Shown: positions 33,168-41,764, counted from the first letter of the stretch. The stretch: 64,000 nucleotides of DNA from Ruminococcaceae bacterium UBA6845 (GCA_002449395.1 DKDP01000045.1:8368-72367), one strand, 5' to 3'. A program made the numbers and translations. The notes: a model not told the origin generated them from the sequence alone.

Positions 33168-34049
33168 TCAGCTTATTTTATTTACAAGCAGGACGTAGCA
33201 CGCTCTTATCGTTCTCGAGCCTGCAAGACCGTCAACCTCGATTTTGGCGGCTCGCTGTACCTGCTTTGTCGCCTCAAGAGTGCCGTCGCCGAAGATGTTG
33301 TTGTCGTCGACTCCCTGCGTAATAACCTTAGCCTTTTTCAAGGAGATCAAAAGCTGCTTGTAGGCGTAAACGCCCTCGTTAGCGTCTCCTTTTTTGAAGT
33401 ATCCTCTTGTCATATCGTTGCCTCCGATGTTTTGTGATTCGATATTCGGTTCTTTCGGGTCAATCAGAGCCGGATAATCGACATATCCGTAATTGAGATC
33501 GGTATTGCCGTCGATTCCGTTAACCCTGCCCGATGAAGTGTATTGCCATATGCCGTAGGGCTTTTTGTAGGTGTTCTTGTCATTGTACTGAGCAACCCAC
33601 TTAGCCTTTTTGTCATACCATACATCTGTCAGCCTTGTGTTAAACCAGTTGGTATTGGCATAGATTCCTGCCCAGTAGCCGGCTTTTTCGATTCCCTCGA
33701 TGAATGTCTTTGCCATTTTAAGAATCGTGCCGTTTGACTGACTGCCTGTCGTAGCCTCATCCTCAAGATCGTAATAAACAGGGTATCGGGGCTTCTTGCC
33801 CTTGAGCAGTTTAAGACAGTTGTCAAGCTCTCGCTTTGCCTCGTCAACCGATTCCGCATAGCTGAAATAATAAGCGCCCCAGGGGATGCCGACACGCTCA
33901 CATTCTCTGACGTTTCGCTCAAAGTACGAATCAACGCCGACGTCACCGTAGCCGCAGCGGATTATTGCAAACTTGATTCCCGATGCTTTTACCTTGTCCC
34001 AGTCGATTGTTTTCTGCCAAAAGGACACGTCAACACCTTTAGTTGCCAT
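33168..34049 (-). CDS. GH25 lysozyme with C-terminal peptidoglycan-binding domain (endolysin-like)
   Basis: 293 residues. The GH25 muramidase domain (about 1-195) shows G-V-D-V-S-F-W-Q at the N-terminus, Y-Y-D-L-E-D with the catalytic acids, and I-W-Q-Y-T-S-S-G. A linker leads to a PG_binding_1-like domain (about 212-293) with G-D-A-N-E-G-V and F-G-D-G-T-L-E-A. There is no signal peptide, as is usual for phage endolysins that leave the cell through a holin. The start overlaps the holin gene by 11 bases. Confidence 0.92.
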   Translation of the reverse strand: MATKGVDVSFWQKTIDWDKVKASGIKFAIIRCGYGDVGVDSYFERNVRECERVGIPWGAYYFSYAESVDEAKRELDNCLKLLKGKKPRYPVYYDLEDEATTGSQSNGTILKMAKTFIEGIEKAGYWAGIYANTNWFNTRLTDVWYDKKAKWVAQYNDKNTYKKPYGIWQYTSSGRVNGIDGNTDLNYGYVDYPALIDPKEPNIESQNIGGNDMTRGYFKKGDANEGVYAYKQLLISLKKAKVITQGVDDNNIFGDGTLEATKQVQRAAKIEVDGLAGSRTIRACYVLLVNKIS

Positions 34050-34299
34050 TGCTTGAATCTCCTTTCATAATTTTGTCGGCTTTTTGTGCGTCAAGTGTGA
34101 AGCTGTTATTTTTCCACCACGACCAAACAGAGCCGATTACTGTCAGAATATAGGTTGCATATTCCTGCCAGCGGTCAACGTCTATTGCCTCACTGCTCTT
34201 GCCGAGAATGACACAGAGCTGGCTGATGAGCGCAAGAACCAGCACGATTGTCCTTGCCCATGTCTGTACGGAAACACCTTTAATATTTATATTTTTCAT
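34039..34299 (-). CDS. Phage-type holin (phi-LC3 family)
   Basis: 86 residues: a polar N-terminus, one membrane helix (about 14-33), a short acidic stretch, a second hydrophobic segment (about 49-62) with S-V-W-S-W-W-K-N, and a charged tail. Length, topology and the W-K-N-N-S-F-T motif fit phi-LC3-type holins, which make membrane lesions to release endolysin. Its partner lysin overlaps it downstream. No other phage genes are near. Confidence 0.82.
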   Translation of the reverse strand: MKNINIKGVSVQTWARTIVLVLALISQLCVILGKSSEAIDVDRWQEYATYILTVIGSVWSWWKNNSFTLDAQKADKIMKGDSSNGN

Positions 34300-34340
34300 A
34301 TTATTATCCCACCTTTCTGTTTCGGTACGAATATATTTTA

Positions 34341-34363
34341 GAGATCAAATATTTCGGAGATCA
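34341..34363 (-). repeat. Direct repeat upstream of the holin gene
   Basis: GAGATCA occurs at 34341-34347 and 34357-34363, with partly similar flanks, spaced 16 bases. It lies between the holin start and the TetR promoter and might be a regulator site. The rest of 34300-34480 is AT-rich with short imperfect palindromes and no gene. Confidence 0.35.
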
Positions 34364-34484
34364 TTTATCCGCCCTTTGACGGTCATTTCCGACAAAATTC
34401 TGCTTTTGCCGAATAGGTCGGCGTTATATAATATGCCGATATAAGGAAATCTATGATAAAAAAATAAAATTTTTGCATTTATGC

Positions 34485-34513
34485 TTGACAAAAAAGAAAA
34501 GTGATATTAAAAT
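34485..34513 (+). promoter_or_regulatory. Promoter for the tetR-ABC operon
   Basis: TTGACA (34485-34490), 17 bases, TAAAAT (34508-34513). The -10 runs directly into the palindromic operator. Confidence 0.8.
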
Positions 34514-34540
34514 GTAACAGTGTTATATAACACTGTTACA
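34513..34540 (+). promoter_or_regulatory. Perfect 28-bp palindrome, probable TetR operator
   Basis: TGTAACAGTGTTAT and its exact reverse complement adjoin with no spacer. The site starts at the last base of the -10 and ends two bases before GGAGG, so a bound dimer would block transcription start. This is the classic layout of an autoregulating TetR-family repressor. Confidence 0.85.
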
Positions 34541-34553
34541 CGGAGGTAATCTG

Positions 34554-35171
34554 ATGAGCTGTGAGGACGGATCAACCCTTGAAATGATAAAGAAAGCCGC
34601 AAAAGAGGAGTTCTGCGAAAAGGGCTTTAAATCTGCGTCGCTTAGAAATATTGTGAAAAAAGCGGGAGTTACGACAGGTGCGTTCTACGGCTACTATATC
34701 AGCAAAAGCGACCTTTTTAAGGCGCTCGTTGACGAAGAATATAATTATATAATGAACTCTTACAGAAATGCTTTAAAGGCGTTTGAGGATCTTCCGAATG
34801 AAGAGAAGCCGTCCCAGATGGGACAGGCGGGTCGTGACTGTATGAAAGAGATGATGAGGTATTTCGATTCGCACAGGGATGCTTTTCATCTCATACTTCA
34901 ATGCTCGGAGGGCACAAAATACGCTTTTATGGTTGATGAAATGGTCGAGCTCGAATTGGACGGAACTCACAAGTATTACGAGGTGCTGAAATCACTCGGC
35001 AATGAGGTTCCCGATATAGACACGAGGCTTGAACATATCCTTGTTACAGGTATGATGAACGCTTACTTTGAAATGATGATACACGATATGCCGCTAAAGG
35101 ATGCTGAGCATTATCTTGAAGAGCTTAACGATTTTTATACGGCAGGCTGGAAGAAAATTATGGGGCAGTAA
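34554..35171 (+). CDS. TetR family transcriptional regulator
   Basis: 205 residues. The N-terminal HTH has A-A-K-E-E-F-C-E-K-G-F and T-T-G-A-F-Y-G-Y-Y (about 13-50), the TetR hallmark; the helical C-terminal part holds the ligand pocket. It probably represses its own promoter and the two following ABC transporter genes by way of the palindrome upstream; the inducing ligand is likely a substrate of the transporter. Confidence 0.92.
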   Translation: MSCEDGSTLEMIKKAAKEEFCEKGFKSASLRNIVKKAGVTTGAFYGYYISKSDLFKALVDEEYNYIMNSYRNALKAFEDLPNEEKPSQMGQAGRDCMKEMMRYFDSHRDAFHLILQCSEGTKYAFMVDEMVELELDGTHKYYEVLKSLGNEVPDIDTRLEHILVTGMMNAYFEMMIHDMPLKDAEHYLEELNDFYTAGWKKIMGQ

Positions 35172-35193
35172 GGCTCCGTAATTTTTGTGCCGT

Positions 35194-35211
35194 AGTTAGC
35201 CTTAGCTAACT
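35194..35211 (+). promoter_or_regulatory. Palindromic box between tetR and the ABC genes
   Basis: AGTTAGC-CTTA-GCTAACT, 7-bp perfect arms around four bases. It resembles boxes at 48221-48238 and 48185-48204 ahead of the P1B ATPase operon, and the TTAG...CTAA half-sites recall operators of DtxR/IdeR-type metal regulators. No clear promoter was seen beside it. Confidence 0.5.
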
Positions 35212-35274
35212 CAAATAACGAATAATTGAAGAGATTTTTCTTCTTTATTAATATTCAATCAAGGAGGCATTTTC

Positions 35275-37044
35275 TTGAAAAAGCAATCAAATCTAAGTCG
35301 GCTTCTCGGCTATGCCGGCGGTCGCAGGATCCTGACATATCTTTCGTGGATCCTTTCGGCGGCAAGCGCTGTTATTGCGCTTTTGCCGTTCTGGTACATA
35401 TGGCGGATTCTCAAAGAGGTTATTGAGGTTTCCCCGAACTACAAGGAGGCTGTTAATGTAACGCATTACGGCTGGATGGCGGTTCTTTTTGCGGTTTTAT
35501 CGGTTGTTGTGTACGTCGGAGCGCTTATGTGTTCTCATCTTTCCGCATTCAGAATTGCGACTAATCTGAAATTGGAAATGACAGATCATATTGCAACTCT
35601 TCCGCTCGGAAAGATCGAGCAATTCGGCAGCGGCAAGCTCCGCAGAATTATTTCCGAAACCTCGGGTGCGGCGGAAACATACCTTGCACATCAGCTTCCC
35701 GACCAGGCGAGGGCGGTTGCGAGCGTTGTCGGACTTCTTGCATTGCTTTTTGTTTTTGATTGGAGACTCGGACTTTTGAGTCTTGTGCCCGTTGCACTCG
35801 GATTTGTGTGTATGCAGGGAATGACGGGAAAATCAATGCAGCAGAAGATGACGGAATATCAGAATGCTCTTTCGGATATGTCGAATGAGGCTGTTGAATA
35901 TGTCCGTGGTATTCCGGTTGTTAAAACATTCGGACAGACCGTCTTTTCGTTTAAGAAATTCAAGGCGACAATTGATAACTACGAGAAATGGACGGTTGCC
36001 TATACCAAGCAGCTGCGCGGACCGATGACTGCGTATACGCTTGCGATTAACAGTGTGTTTGTTTTTCTTATCCTCGGCGGATATTGGTTCTCAAAGGGCG
36101 AGGTCACGGGCACATTGCTTCTTGACATACTTTTCTATATCATTATAACTCCGGTTATTTCTTTGACATTGACAAAGCTGATGCATATGAGCGAAAACAA
36201 GATGCTTGTTCAGGATGCGATCACACGAATCGACAGCGTTCTTAATGAGCCGTCACTCAGCGAAGCTGCAAAGGCACAGCATCCGAAGGACAATTCGGTT
36301 GAATTTAAAAATATTACATTCAGCTACGACGGAACAAAGAACGCCCTTTCCGATATTTCACTCAAAATCGGAGCAGGTCAGACAGTTGCATTTGTCGGAC
36401 CGTCGGGCGGCGGAAAATCAACGCTTGCAAGTATTGCGGCACGTTTCTTCGATCCGCAAAGCGGCAGTGTCCTGATCGGCGGAGTTGACGTTAAGAATAT
36501 TGCGAAAGAGGAACTGATGAATACAGTTTCGTTTGTGTTCCAGAACAGCAAGCTCATCAAGGCATCTATACTCGACAACGTAAGACTCGGTAAGCCGAAT
36601 GCAACCGAGGCAGAGGTTATGTCGGCGCTTCGTTCGGCGCAGTGTATGGATATAATTGATAAATTCCCTCAGGGAGTTAACACCGTAATAGGCACAAAGG
36701 GCGTGTATCTTTCGGGCGGCGAGGCTCAGAGAATTGCCGTTGCGAGAGCTATGCTCAAGGATGCACCGATAATCATCCTCGATGAGGCGACGGCGTTTGC
36801 CGATCCCGATAACGAGACCAAGGTGCAGGCGGCGTTCAATGCTCTTGCAAAGGGCAGAACGGTTATTATGATAGCGCACCGCTTGTCCACGGTAACAAAT
36901 GCCGACCGCATATTCGTACTGCGTGACGGTCAGATCGAGGAAAGCGGCACATTTGACGAGTTGAGCACCTCGGACGGATTGTTCGGTAAGATGTGGGCGG
37001 ATTACAGACAGTCCGTTCAGTGGAAAGTCAGTAAGGAGGCGTAA
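35275..37044 (+). CDS. ABC transporter, fused permease/ATPase, first half-transporter
   Basis: 589 residues, starting with TTG at 35275 (GGAGG seven bases before). About six membrane helices (residues about 20-310) precede the ATPase with Walker A G-P-S-G-G-G-K-S-T (about 375), signature L-S-G-G-E-A-Q-R and I-I-I-L-D-E-A-T. With the next gene it should form a heterodimeric exporter-fold transporter. The pair resembles both drug exporters and the YbtP/YbtQ-type iron-siderophore importers; the TetR gene favours the first, the metal-type box the second. Confidence 0.88.
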   Translation: MKKQSNLSRLLGYAGGRRILTYLSWILSAASAVIALLPFWYIWRILKEVIEVSPNYKEAVNVTHYGWMAVLFAVLSVVVYVGALMCSHLSAFRIATNLKLEMTDHIATLPLGKIEQFGSGKLRRIISETSGAAETYLAHQLPDQARAVASVVGLLALLFVFDWRLGLLSLVPVALGFVCMQGMTGKSMQQKMTEYQNALSDMSNEAVEYVRGIPVVKTFGQTVFSFKKFKATIDNYEKWTVAYTKQLRGPMTAYTLAINSVFVFLILGGYWFSKGEVTGTLLLDILFYIIITPVISLTLTKLMHMSENKMLVQDAITRIDSVLNEPSLSEAAKAQHPKDNSVEFKNITFSYDGTKNALSDISLKIGAGQTVAFVGPSGGGKSTLASIAARFFDPQSGSVLIGGVDVKNIAKEELMNTVSFVFQNSKLIKASILDNVRLGKPNATEAEVMSALRSAQCMDIIDKFPQGVNTVIGTKGVYLSGGEAQRIAVARAMLKDAPIIILDEATAFADPDNETKVQAAFNALAKGRTVIMIAHRLSTVTNADRIFVLRDGQIEESGTFDELSTSDGLFGKMWADYRQSVQWKVSKEA

Positions 37045-37047
37045 GAA

Positions 37048-38781
37048 ATGATCGAAAAATTACAAAGACGTTTTGCTCTTTCGAGAAAGGGCGCAATGGA
37101 TGTTATAAAGGGCAGTCTGTTCAGCGCTTTGCAGAATATTTCTTTTATGCTGCCGGTCGGACTTCTTTATAATTTTGTCAAGGATATGGTTGATCACAAC
37201 CTCACAACGGCGAGAATCCCGTTCTATGCAATCGGATGTGTTGCTTGTGCCGTGTTCATTGTCCTGTGCACAAGACTTCAGTATGACAGCACATTTCTTG
37301 CAACCTATGTCGAAACGGGCGTAAGAAGAATTTCCTTGGCTGAAAAGCTCAGAAAAATTCCGCTCTCTTTCTTCGGTAAAAAGGATCTTGCCGACCTGAC
37401 ATCGGCGATAATGAACGACTGCGCCGTTCTTGAAACAAGTCAGTCGCACGCCGTTTGCCCGCTTATCGGTGCAATTATTTCGACAACGATTATCGCTGTG
37501 TCACTGCTTTTCTTTGACTGGCGTATGGCATTGGCGGCAATTTGGGTTCTGCCCGTTGCGTTTGCAATAATTGCCTTTGCGTCGGGAGTACAGAAAAAAC
37601 TTTCCGCAAAGTCGATGAGCGCAAAGGTTGCCTGTGAGGACGGAATCCAGGAGTGTATGGAGACAATGCATGACCTGCGGGCAAACAATGCCGAGAAAAA
37701 ATATCTCGGCGGACTTGAGAAAAAGATCAGGGCTGTTGAAAGCAGACTGATTAAAGCGGAGCTCGGAACTGCGGTCTTTGTTGTTTCGGCAGGTCTTGTG
37801 CTCAGGCTCGGTATCGCAACGACGGCTCTCGTCGGCGGATATCTTCTCACAAAGGGAGAAACCGATCTTCTTACATTCTTTATGTTCCTTTTGGTTGCAT
37901 CACGTCTTTATGATCCTCTTGAGGGTACATTGCAGAATCTTGCCGCAATTATTGCAACAAACAGCAATATCGAAAGAATGAATGAAATTCTCGATTATCC
38001 GATCCAGGAGGGTACGGAAGAGCTTACAAATAAGGGCTTTGACATTGATTTCAACCACGTCGGATTCTCATATACCGACGGCGAAAAGGTGTTGCAGGAT
38101 GTTTCGTTTACCGCAAAGCAGGGCGAGGTAACCGCACTCGTCGGACCGTCGGGCGGCGGAAAAACGACTGTATCACGCCTTGCCGCACGCTTCTGGGATA
38201 TCAACAAGGGTAAGATCACTGTCGGCGGAATGGACGTTTCAAAGATTGATCCCGAGGCGCTGATGTCGCTTTATTCAATTGTTTTCCAGGATGTTACTCT
38301 CTTTGATAACACGGTTATGGAGAATATCCGAATCGGTAAAAAGGACGCCACGGACGAAGAGGTTATTGCGGCGGCAAAGCTGGCAAATGTTGACGAGTTC
38401 GTCGAAAAGCTCCCCGATAAGTGGGATTCCAATATCGGTGAAAACGGCTGCGAGCTTTCGGGCGGCGAACGTCAGAGAATTTCAATTGCCCGTGCTTTCC
38501 TCAAGGACGCTCCCGTTATTTTGCTTGACGAGGCAACGGCGAGCCTTGACGTTGAGAACGAGACGGCGATTCAGACCGCTATTTCAAGACTGATAAAGAA
38601 CAAAACGGTTATGATTATCGCTCACAGAATGAGGACGGTTTCGGGTGCCGACAAGATTGTCGTGCTCAAGGACGGCGTTGTTGCCGAGCAGGGTACACCG
38701 GCAGAGCTTGTTGAGAAAAAAGGATTTTTCTCTCATATGGTTGAGCTTCAGACGGAAAGTCAGAACTGGTCGCTTGCTTAA
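37048..38781 (+). CDS. ABC transporter, fused permease/ATPase, second half-transporter
   Basis: 577 residues, four bases after the first half-transporter. It has the same architecture: membrane domain (about 20-310), Walker A G-P-S-G-G-G-K-T-T, signature L-S-G-G-E-R-Q-R-I-S-I-A and V-I-L-L-D-E-A-T-A-S-L-D. In the first protein the Walker B is followed by A-F-A-D instead of A-S-L-D, so the two ATP sites are not equivalent, a common feature of heterodimers. Confidence 0.88.
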   Translation: MIEKLQRRFALSRKGAMDVIKGSLFSALQNISFMLPVGLLYNFVKDMVDHNLTTARIPFYAIGCVACAVFIVLCTRLQYDSTFLATYVETGVRRISLAEKLRKIPLSFFGKKDLADLTSAIMNDCAVLETSQSHAVCPLIGAIISTTIIAVSLLFFDWRMALAAIWVLPVAFAIIAFASGVQKKLSAKSMSAKVACEDGIQECMETMHDLRANNAEKKYLGGLEKKIRAVESRLIKAELGTAVFVVSAGLVLRLGIATTALVGGYLLTKGETDLLTFFMFLLVASRLYDPLEGTLQNLAAIIATNSNIERMNEILDYPIQEGTEELTNKGFDIDFNHVGFSYTDGEKVLQDVSFTAKQGEVTALVGPSGGGKTTVSRLAARFWDINKGKITVGGMDVSKIDPEALMSLYSIVFQDVTLFDNTVMENIRIGKKDATDEEVIAAAKLANVDEFVEKLPDKWDSNIGENGCELSGGERQRISIARAFLKDAPVILLDEATASLDVENETAIQTAISRLIKNKTVMIIAHRMRTVSGADKIVVLKDGVVAEQGTPAELVEKKGFFSHMVELQTESQNWSLA

Positions 38782-38787
38782 AATCCA

Positions 38788-38820
38788 AGGGGACTGCACT
38801 GAATGCTGCGGTCCCTTTTT
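38788..38820 (+). terminator. Terminator after the ABC operon
   Basis: An AAGGGGAC...GTCCCTTT stem closes over an inner short TGCA/TGC pairing and is followed by a T run. Confidence 0.7.
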
Positions 38821-38823
38821 CTG

Positions 38824-38852
38824 TTGCAGAATGTCGTTTGATATGTTATACT
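38824..38852 (+). promoter_or_regulatory. Promoter for the isomerase gene
   Basis: TTGCAG, 17 bases, TATACT (38847-38852), 28 bases before the start. Confidence 0.55.
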
Positions 38853-38880
38853 TTAATAAATCAAGAAAAGGGGCGACAGT

Positions 38881-39666
38881 ATGCGTTACGGAATGTGTAT
38901 GGGTATCGACAGTCCGCAGAATGTGAAAATCGCCAAGGATGCGGGCTTTGACTATATGGAATGCGGTTTCAGTATGCTTTCAAGGGCGGACGATGAAGTT
39001 TATACAAAATTCAAAACGGCACTCGAGGAAAGCGGTATCAGATGTGAGGCGGCGAACTGTTTTCTGCCCGCCGATCTGCCTGTTATCGGTCACGACTACG
39101 GCAGTGAAAAATATGTCGGTTACATAGAGAACGGAATGAAACGCGGAAAAGAACTCGGAATGAAATGCGTTGTGTTCGGTTCAAGCGCCGCAAGAAATGT
39201 TCCCGACGGCGTAAGCTATGCCGAGGGATTTCGTCAGCTCGGAGATTTCCTCGGAAGAGTAGTTTCCCCGATCGCCGAGAAATACGGTATGACCGTTGTC
39301 ATTGAACCGCTTAGAAAAAATGAGACAAATATTATAAATACCGTAAAAGAGGGCACGATGCTTGCCGTTCTTTCCGGTAAGGACAACATAGCCTGCCTTG
39401 CCGATCTTTATCATATGGTCAGCGACGATAACGATGATATCCGTCAGCTGAGGGGATCAATCCGCCACGCTCATTTTTCAAATCCTTATTCAAAAAACAA
39501 CTTGAAAAGGGAATTTCCGAAGAGCTTTGACGAATATGATTACAGATCGTTCATTGACGCACTTGAGTATGCGGGCTGCGAACGCTGTTCGGTTGAGGCG
39601 AGATGCCTTGATTATCCGACAGAGGCAGTCGAGTCGGGAAACTTTATAAAGCTGCTCAGAAAATAA
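38881..39666 (+). CDS. Sugar phosphate isomerase/epimerase-type TIM barrel protein
   Basis: 261 residues of the AP-endonuclease-2/xylose-isomerase-like barrel. M-C-M-G-I-D-S-P-Q-N, G-F-D-Y-M-E-C-G-F, V-I-E-P-L (metal Glu), D-L-Y-H-M and A-H-F-S-N-P, then S-V-E-A-R fit the metal ligands (Glu, Asp/His, His, Glu) of this family. Members include ketose epimerases and inosose dehydratases; the substrate is unknown. It is monocistronic. Confidence 0.82.
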   Translation: MRYGMCMGIDSPQNVKIAKDAGFDYMECGFSMLSRADDEVYTKFKTALEESGIRCEAANCFLPADLPVIGHDYGSEKYVGYIENGMKRGKELGMKCVVFGSSAARNVPDGVSYAEGFRQLGDFLGRVVSPIAEKYGMTVVIEPLRKNETNIINTVKEGTMLAVLSGKDNIACLADLYHMVSDDNDDIRQLRGSIRHAHFSNPYSKNNLKREFPKSFDEYDYRSFIDALEYAGCERCSVEARCLDYPTEAVESGNFIKLLRK

Positions 39667-39702
39667 AATAATACGTATGACACGATTCGATGTAACAAAA
39701 AA

Positions 39703-39733
39703 GACGAGGTGTGAAAATTCACATCTCGTCCTT
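39703..39733. terminator. Bidirectional terminator
   Basis: A 13-bp stem (39703-39715 with 39718-39730, one G-T pair) with T-rich flanks, between the isomerase and dockerin genes; the minus-strand T run is the stronger. Confidence 0.85.
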
Positions 39734-39742
39734 TTATGTCTA

Positions 39743-40651
39743 TCAGAATTTCGTGATTATTCCGACCGAATACTGGAGTATTTTAAGTGCGTCAACAGAA
39801 TTGACAACCTTGTCCTTGTTGACATCTGCGAGCGTTTTCTGCTCGGCAGTGAGCGTTTTGCTTCCGACAGATGACTGGAGAGCAAGGAGCGCGTCGGTCG
39901 AATTGATCTTGCCGTCCTTGTTGACATCGCCGAGTTTTGCGCTTGAGGCAACCTGGAAATTAAGAACCGCCTTTGAACAGTCAAACGTCTGATTGTCCGC
40001 ATAAACCATCATTTCTTTGCTGTTGATTTCCTCTGTTTTATAGATCGCACAGAAGAAGTAGCCTGTCTTATAGTTCTTATCTCTCCTCGATTCGACAGGG
40101 AGAATTATCTGTCCCGTTGATCCGGGCTGTGCTGATTTTGAAACGTCGAATGTGATCGTGATAAGCTCCTCGTTTATACTTCCTACCGTTGTTGACGTCA
40201 TCATAACGTTCGGCGTCATTGTAACTCGGAGGAAATGATGATTTTTCTTAAATTCGGCGAGCTTATCGGCGCTGTAATTCGGCCAGCCCTGATTCAGATT
40301 GTCGGGGTGCGCGTCGTTCCAGTCCGTGTAGGTTGACCAAGTTTTTCCGCAAACGCCGTAGAGCTTTCCGTTCTTGTTAAATTCGCCGTTGCGTGAGCCG
40401 GTGAACATATTTGAATTATAAAAGATCTGCAAACAGGTGGGTCCGATATAATAGTTGTTCGCAAGACGGAGGGTAACCTTGACTGCGTCACCGGGTTTAA
40501 CGGTTATTGTGTTGTTGGAATTGTAAGATGTTCCGTTAACATTTGCGGTCATAGTCCACGTCGCCTTATAGGTCGGTGCCGCATCGGCAAATACAAAACA
40601 GCACGACACTATCATAACGACCGACAGCACGATACATAAAATCTTTTTCAT
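39743..40651 (-). CDS. Secreted protein with cohesin-like domain and type I dockerin
   Basis: 302 residues from the ATG at 40651 (AAAGG nine bases before; the ATG at 40660 has none). A signal peptide ends near A-D-A-A-P (about residue 25). Residues about 40-220 start with V-K-P-G-D-A-V-K-V-T-L-R-L and look like a cohesin-type beta-sandwich. The C-terminal 65 residues are a complete type I dockerin: two calcium loops D-V-N-K-D-G-K-I-N-S-T-D-A and D-V-N-K-D-K-V-V-N-S-V-D-A. Dockerins bind cohesins on scaffold proteins. No catalytic domain is visible, so this is more likely an adaptor than an enzyme. It is the last gene of the sortase run. Confidence 0.8.
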   Translation of the reverse strand: MKKILCIVLSVVMIVSCCFVFADAAPTYKATWTMTANVNGTSYNSNNTITVKPGDAVKVTLRLANNYYIGPTCLQIFYNSNMFTGSRNGEFNKNGKLYGVCGKTWSTYTDWNDAHPDNLNQGWPNYSADKLAEFKKNHHFLRVTMTPNVMMTSTTVGSINEELITITFDVSKSAQPGSTGQIILPVESRRDKNYKTGYFFCAIYKTEEINSKEMMVYADNQTFDCSKAVLNFQVASSAKLGDVNKDGKINSTDALLALQSSVGSKTLTAEQKTLADVNKDKVVNSVDALKILQYSVGIITKF

Positions 40652-40664
40652 TATAACCATCCTT

Positions 40665-41744
40665 TCATCGCATTACAAGTGCAATAACGAAACCGGCAAT
40701 TGATGCGGCGAGAACAGCCGCTGATGCAACGATTCCGAGAATGCCTTTGAGATTGTTGTCCGCCTGCTTTTCTGCGGCGGATTCCTCTTCGGTGTTACCG
40801 ATTTTTTCGTAATCATAAAGAAGAGTGAGCAGCTTATCGGTACATACCTTTGAAAGTTCCTTTGCGCTTTCTCCGTCTTCGACGGATACAATGCAGGTTT
40901 TTGTTCCTGTCTCATTTGCAATTGCAATGCAAACGCAGAGTGCGTCGCTTCCGTCGGGAACATAGGGGTCGGATATGTATGCGCCGAGGTCGGTGTGATT
41001 ATTCTCACGGACATTTCTTGCGGCGCTGACGGCAAGAGCTTTAATGTCGCCGTCGCTCGGAAGCTCGTAATTCATATCAATTACAAATGCCGAGGAATCT
41101 TTTTTTGTGAGGAAAGATGTCAGATAATCTGCGGCGTCATTGCCGACAAGGGCAACCTTAACCGAATCGTCCGTGAGCTTTTTAACCGTGCGTGCGAGCA
41201 GGGTACGGTGGCGGTTTTTGAGGGCTGTTGCGGCAACATACGGTTCGCTGAGCTCGGCAAAATAATCGTAAAGTGAGCCTAAAACGATCTCCTGAGCCTT
41301 AGCGGCCTCAACGGGCATATATATTATGTGCTGACCGCCCGATGTGAGAGCAAAGCCGCAGTTTATGTAATCGTCGGTCGGCAGAATTGTTGCCGACTCG
41401 GGATAGCTGATGTTGGCATTGTATACATTTTCCTTGATTTTCTTGGAATCAAGCCTGTTTTTGAGTGCCGATGCAACCTCGCCGTTTGCCACCGGTTTCA
41501 TATCAAGTGCGGCGCAGAGCAGTTTTTTTGTGGTGTTATACATTGTCGACTGAACTGCAACGAGAACAATATCGGCTGCAAGCAGGCTCTGCGAAATAGC
41601 AACAAGCATCCTCTTTTGCGATGTAAATTCAGAGAATCCGTTACATTCGGGGAAGAAATCCTTAACACATTGAAGAATGTGCTTCTGACCGTCCTCCGCC
41701 TCTGCGGAAGCCTGATTGCAAAGTGAAAAAAGTTTTATATCCAT
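40665..41744 (-). CDS. Degenerate CinA-like protein with C-terminal membrane helix
   Basis: 359 residues. By eye it aligns in pieces to the CinA encoded upstream: A-D-I-V-L-V-A-V-Q-S (57-66) to S-D-I-I-I-L-S-G-G-L, I-L-P-T-D-D...G-F-A-L (120-133) to I-F-P-N-D-N...G-M-A-I, V-K-V-A-L-V-G-N-D-A (195-204) to L-K-V-A-T-A-E-S-C-T, and T-D-L-G-A-Y-I-S-D-P (251-260) to A-D-I-A-V-S-I-T-G-I. Both CinA functional motifs (G-G-L-G-P-T-P-D-D and T-A-E-S-C-T-G-G) are lost and the middle domain is nearly absent. Residues 333-357 form a membrane helix. It would be a tail-anchored, catalytically dead paralogue; its role is unknown. Confidence 0.6.
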   Translation of the reverse strand: MDIKLFSLCNQASAEAEDGQKHILQCVKDFFPECNGFSEFTSQKRMLVAISQSLLAADIVLVAVQSTMYNTTKKLLCAALDMKPVANGEVASALKNRLDSKKIKENVYNANISYPESATILPTDDYINCGFALTSGGQHIIYMPVEAAKAQEIVLGSLYDYFAELSEPYVAATALKNRHRTLLARTVKKLTDDSVKVALVGNDAADYLTSFLTKKDSSAFVIDMNYELPSDGDIKALAVSAARNVRENNHTDLGAYISDPYVPDGSDALCVCIAIANETGTKTCIVSVEDGESAKELSKVCTDKLLTLLYDYEKIGNTEEESAAEKQADNNLKGILGIVASAAVLAASIAGFVIALVMR

Positions 41745-41764
41745 TGTTTTGCACCTCTGAAAAA

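Noticed and set aside
33168..34299. Intact prophage
   Set aside because: Only holin and lysin are present; no structural, replication or integration genes and no attachment-like repeats were seen.
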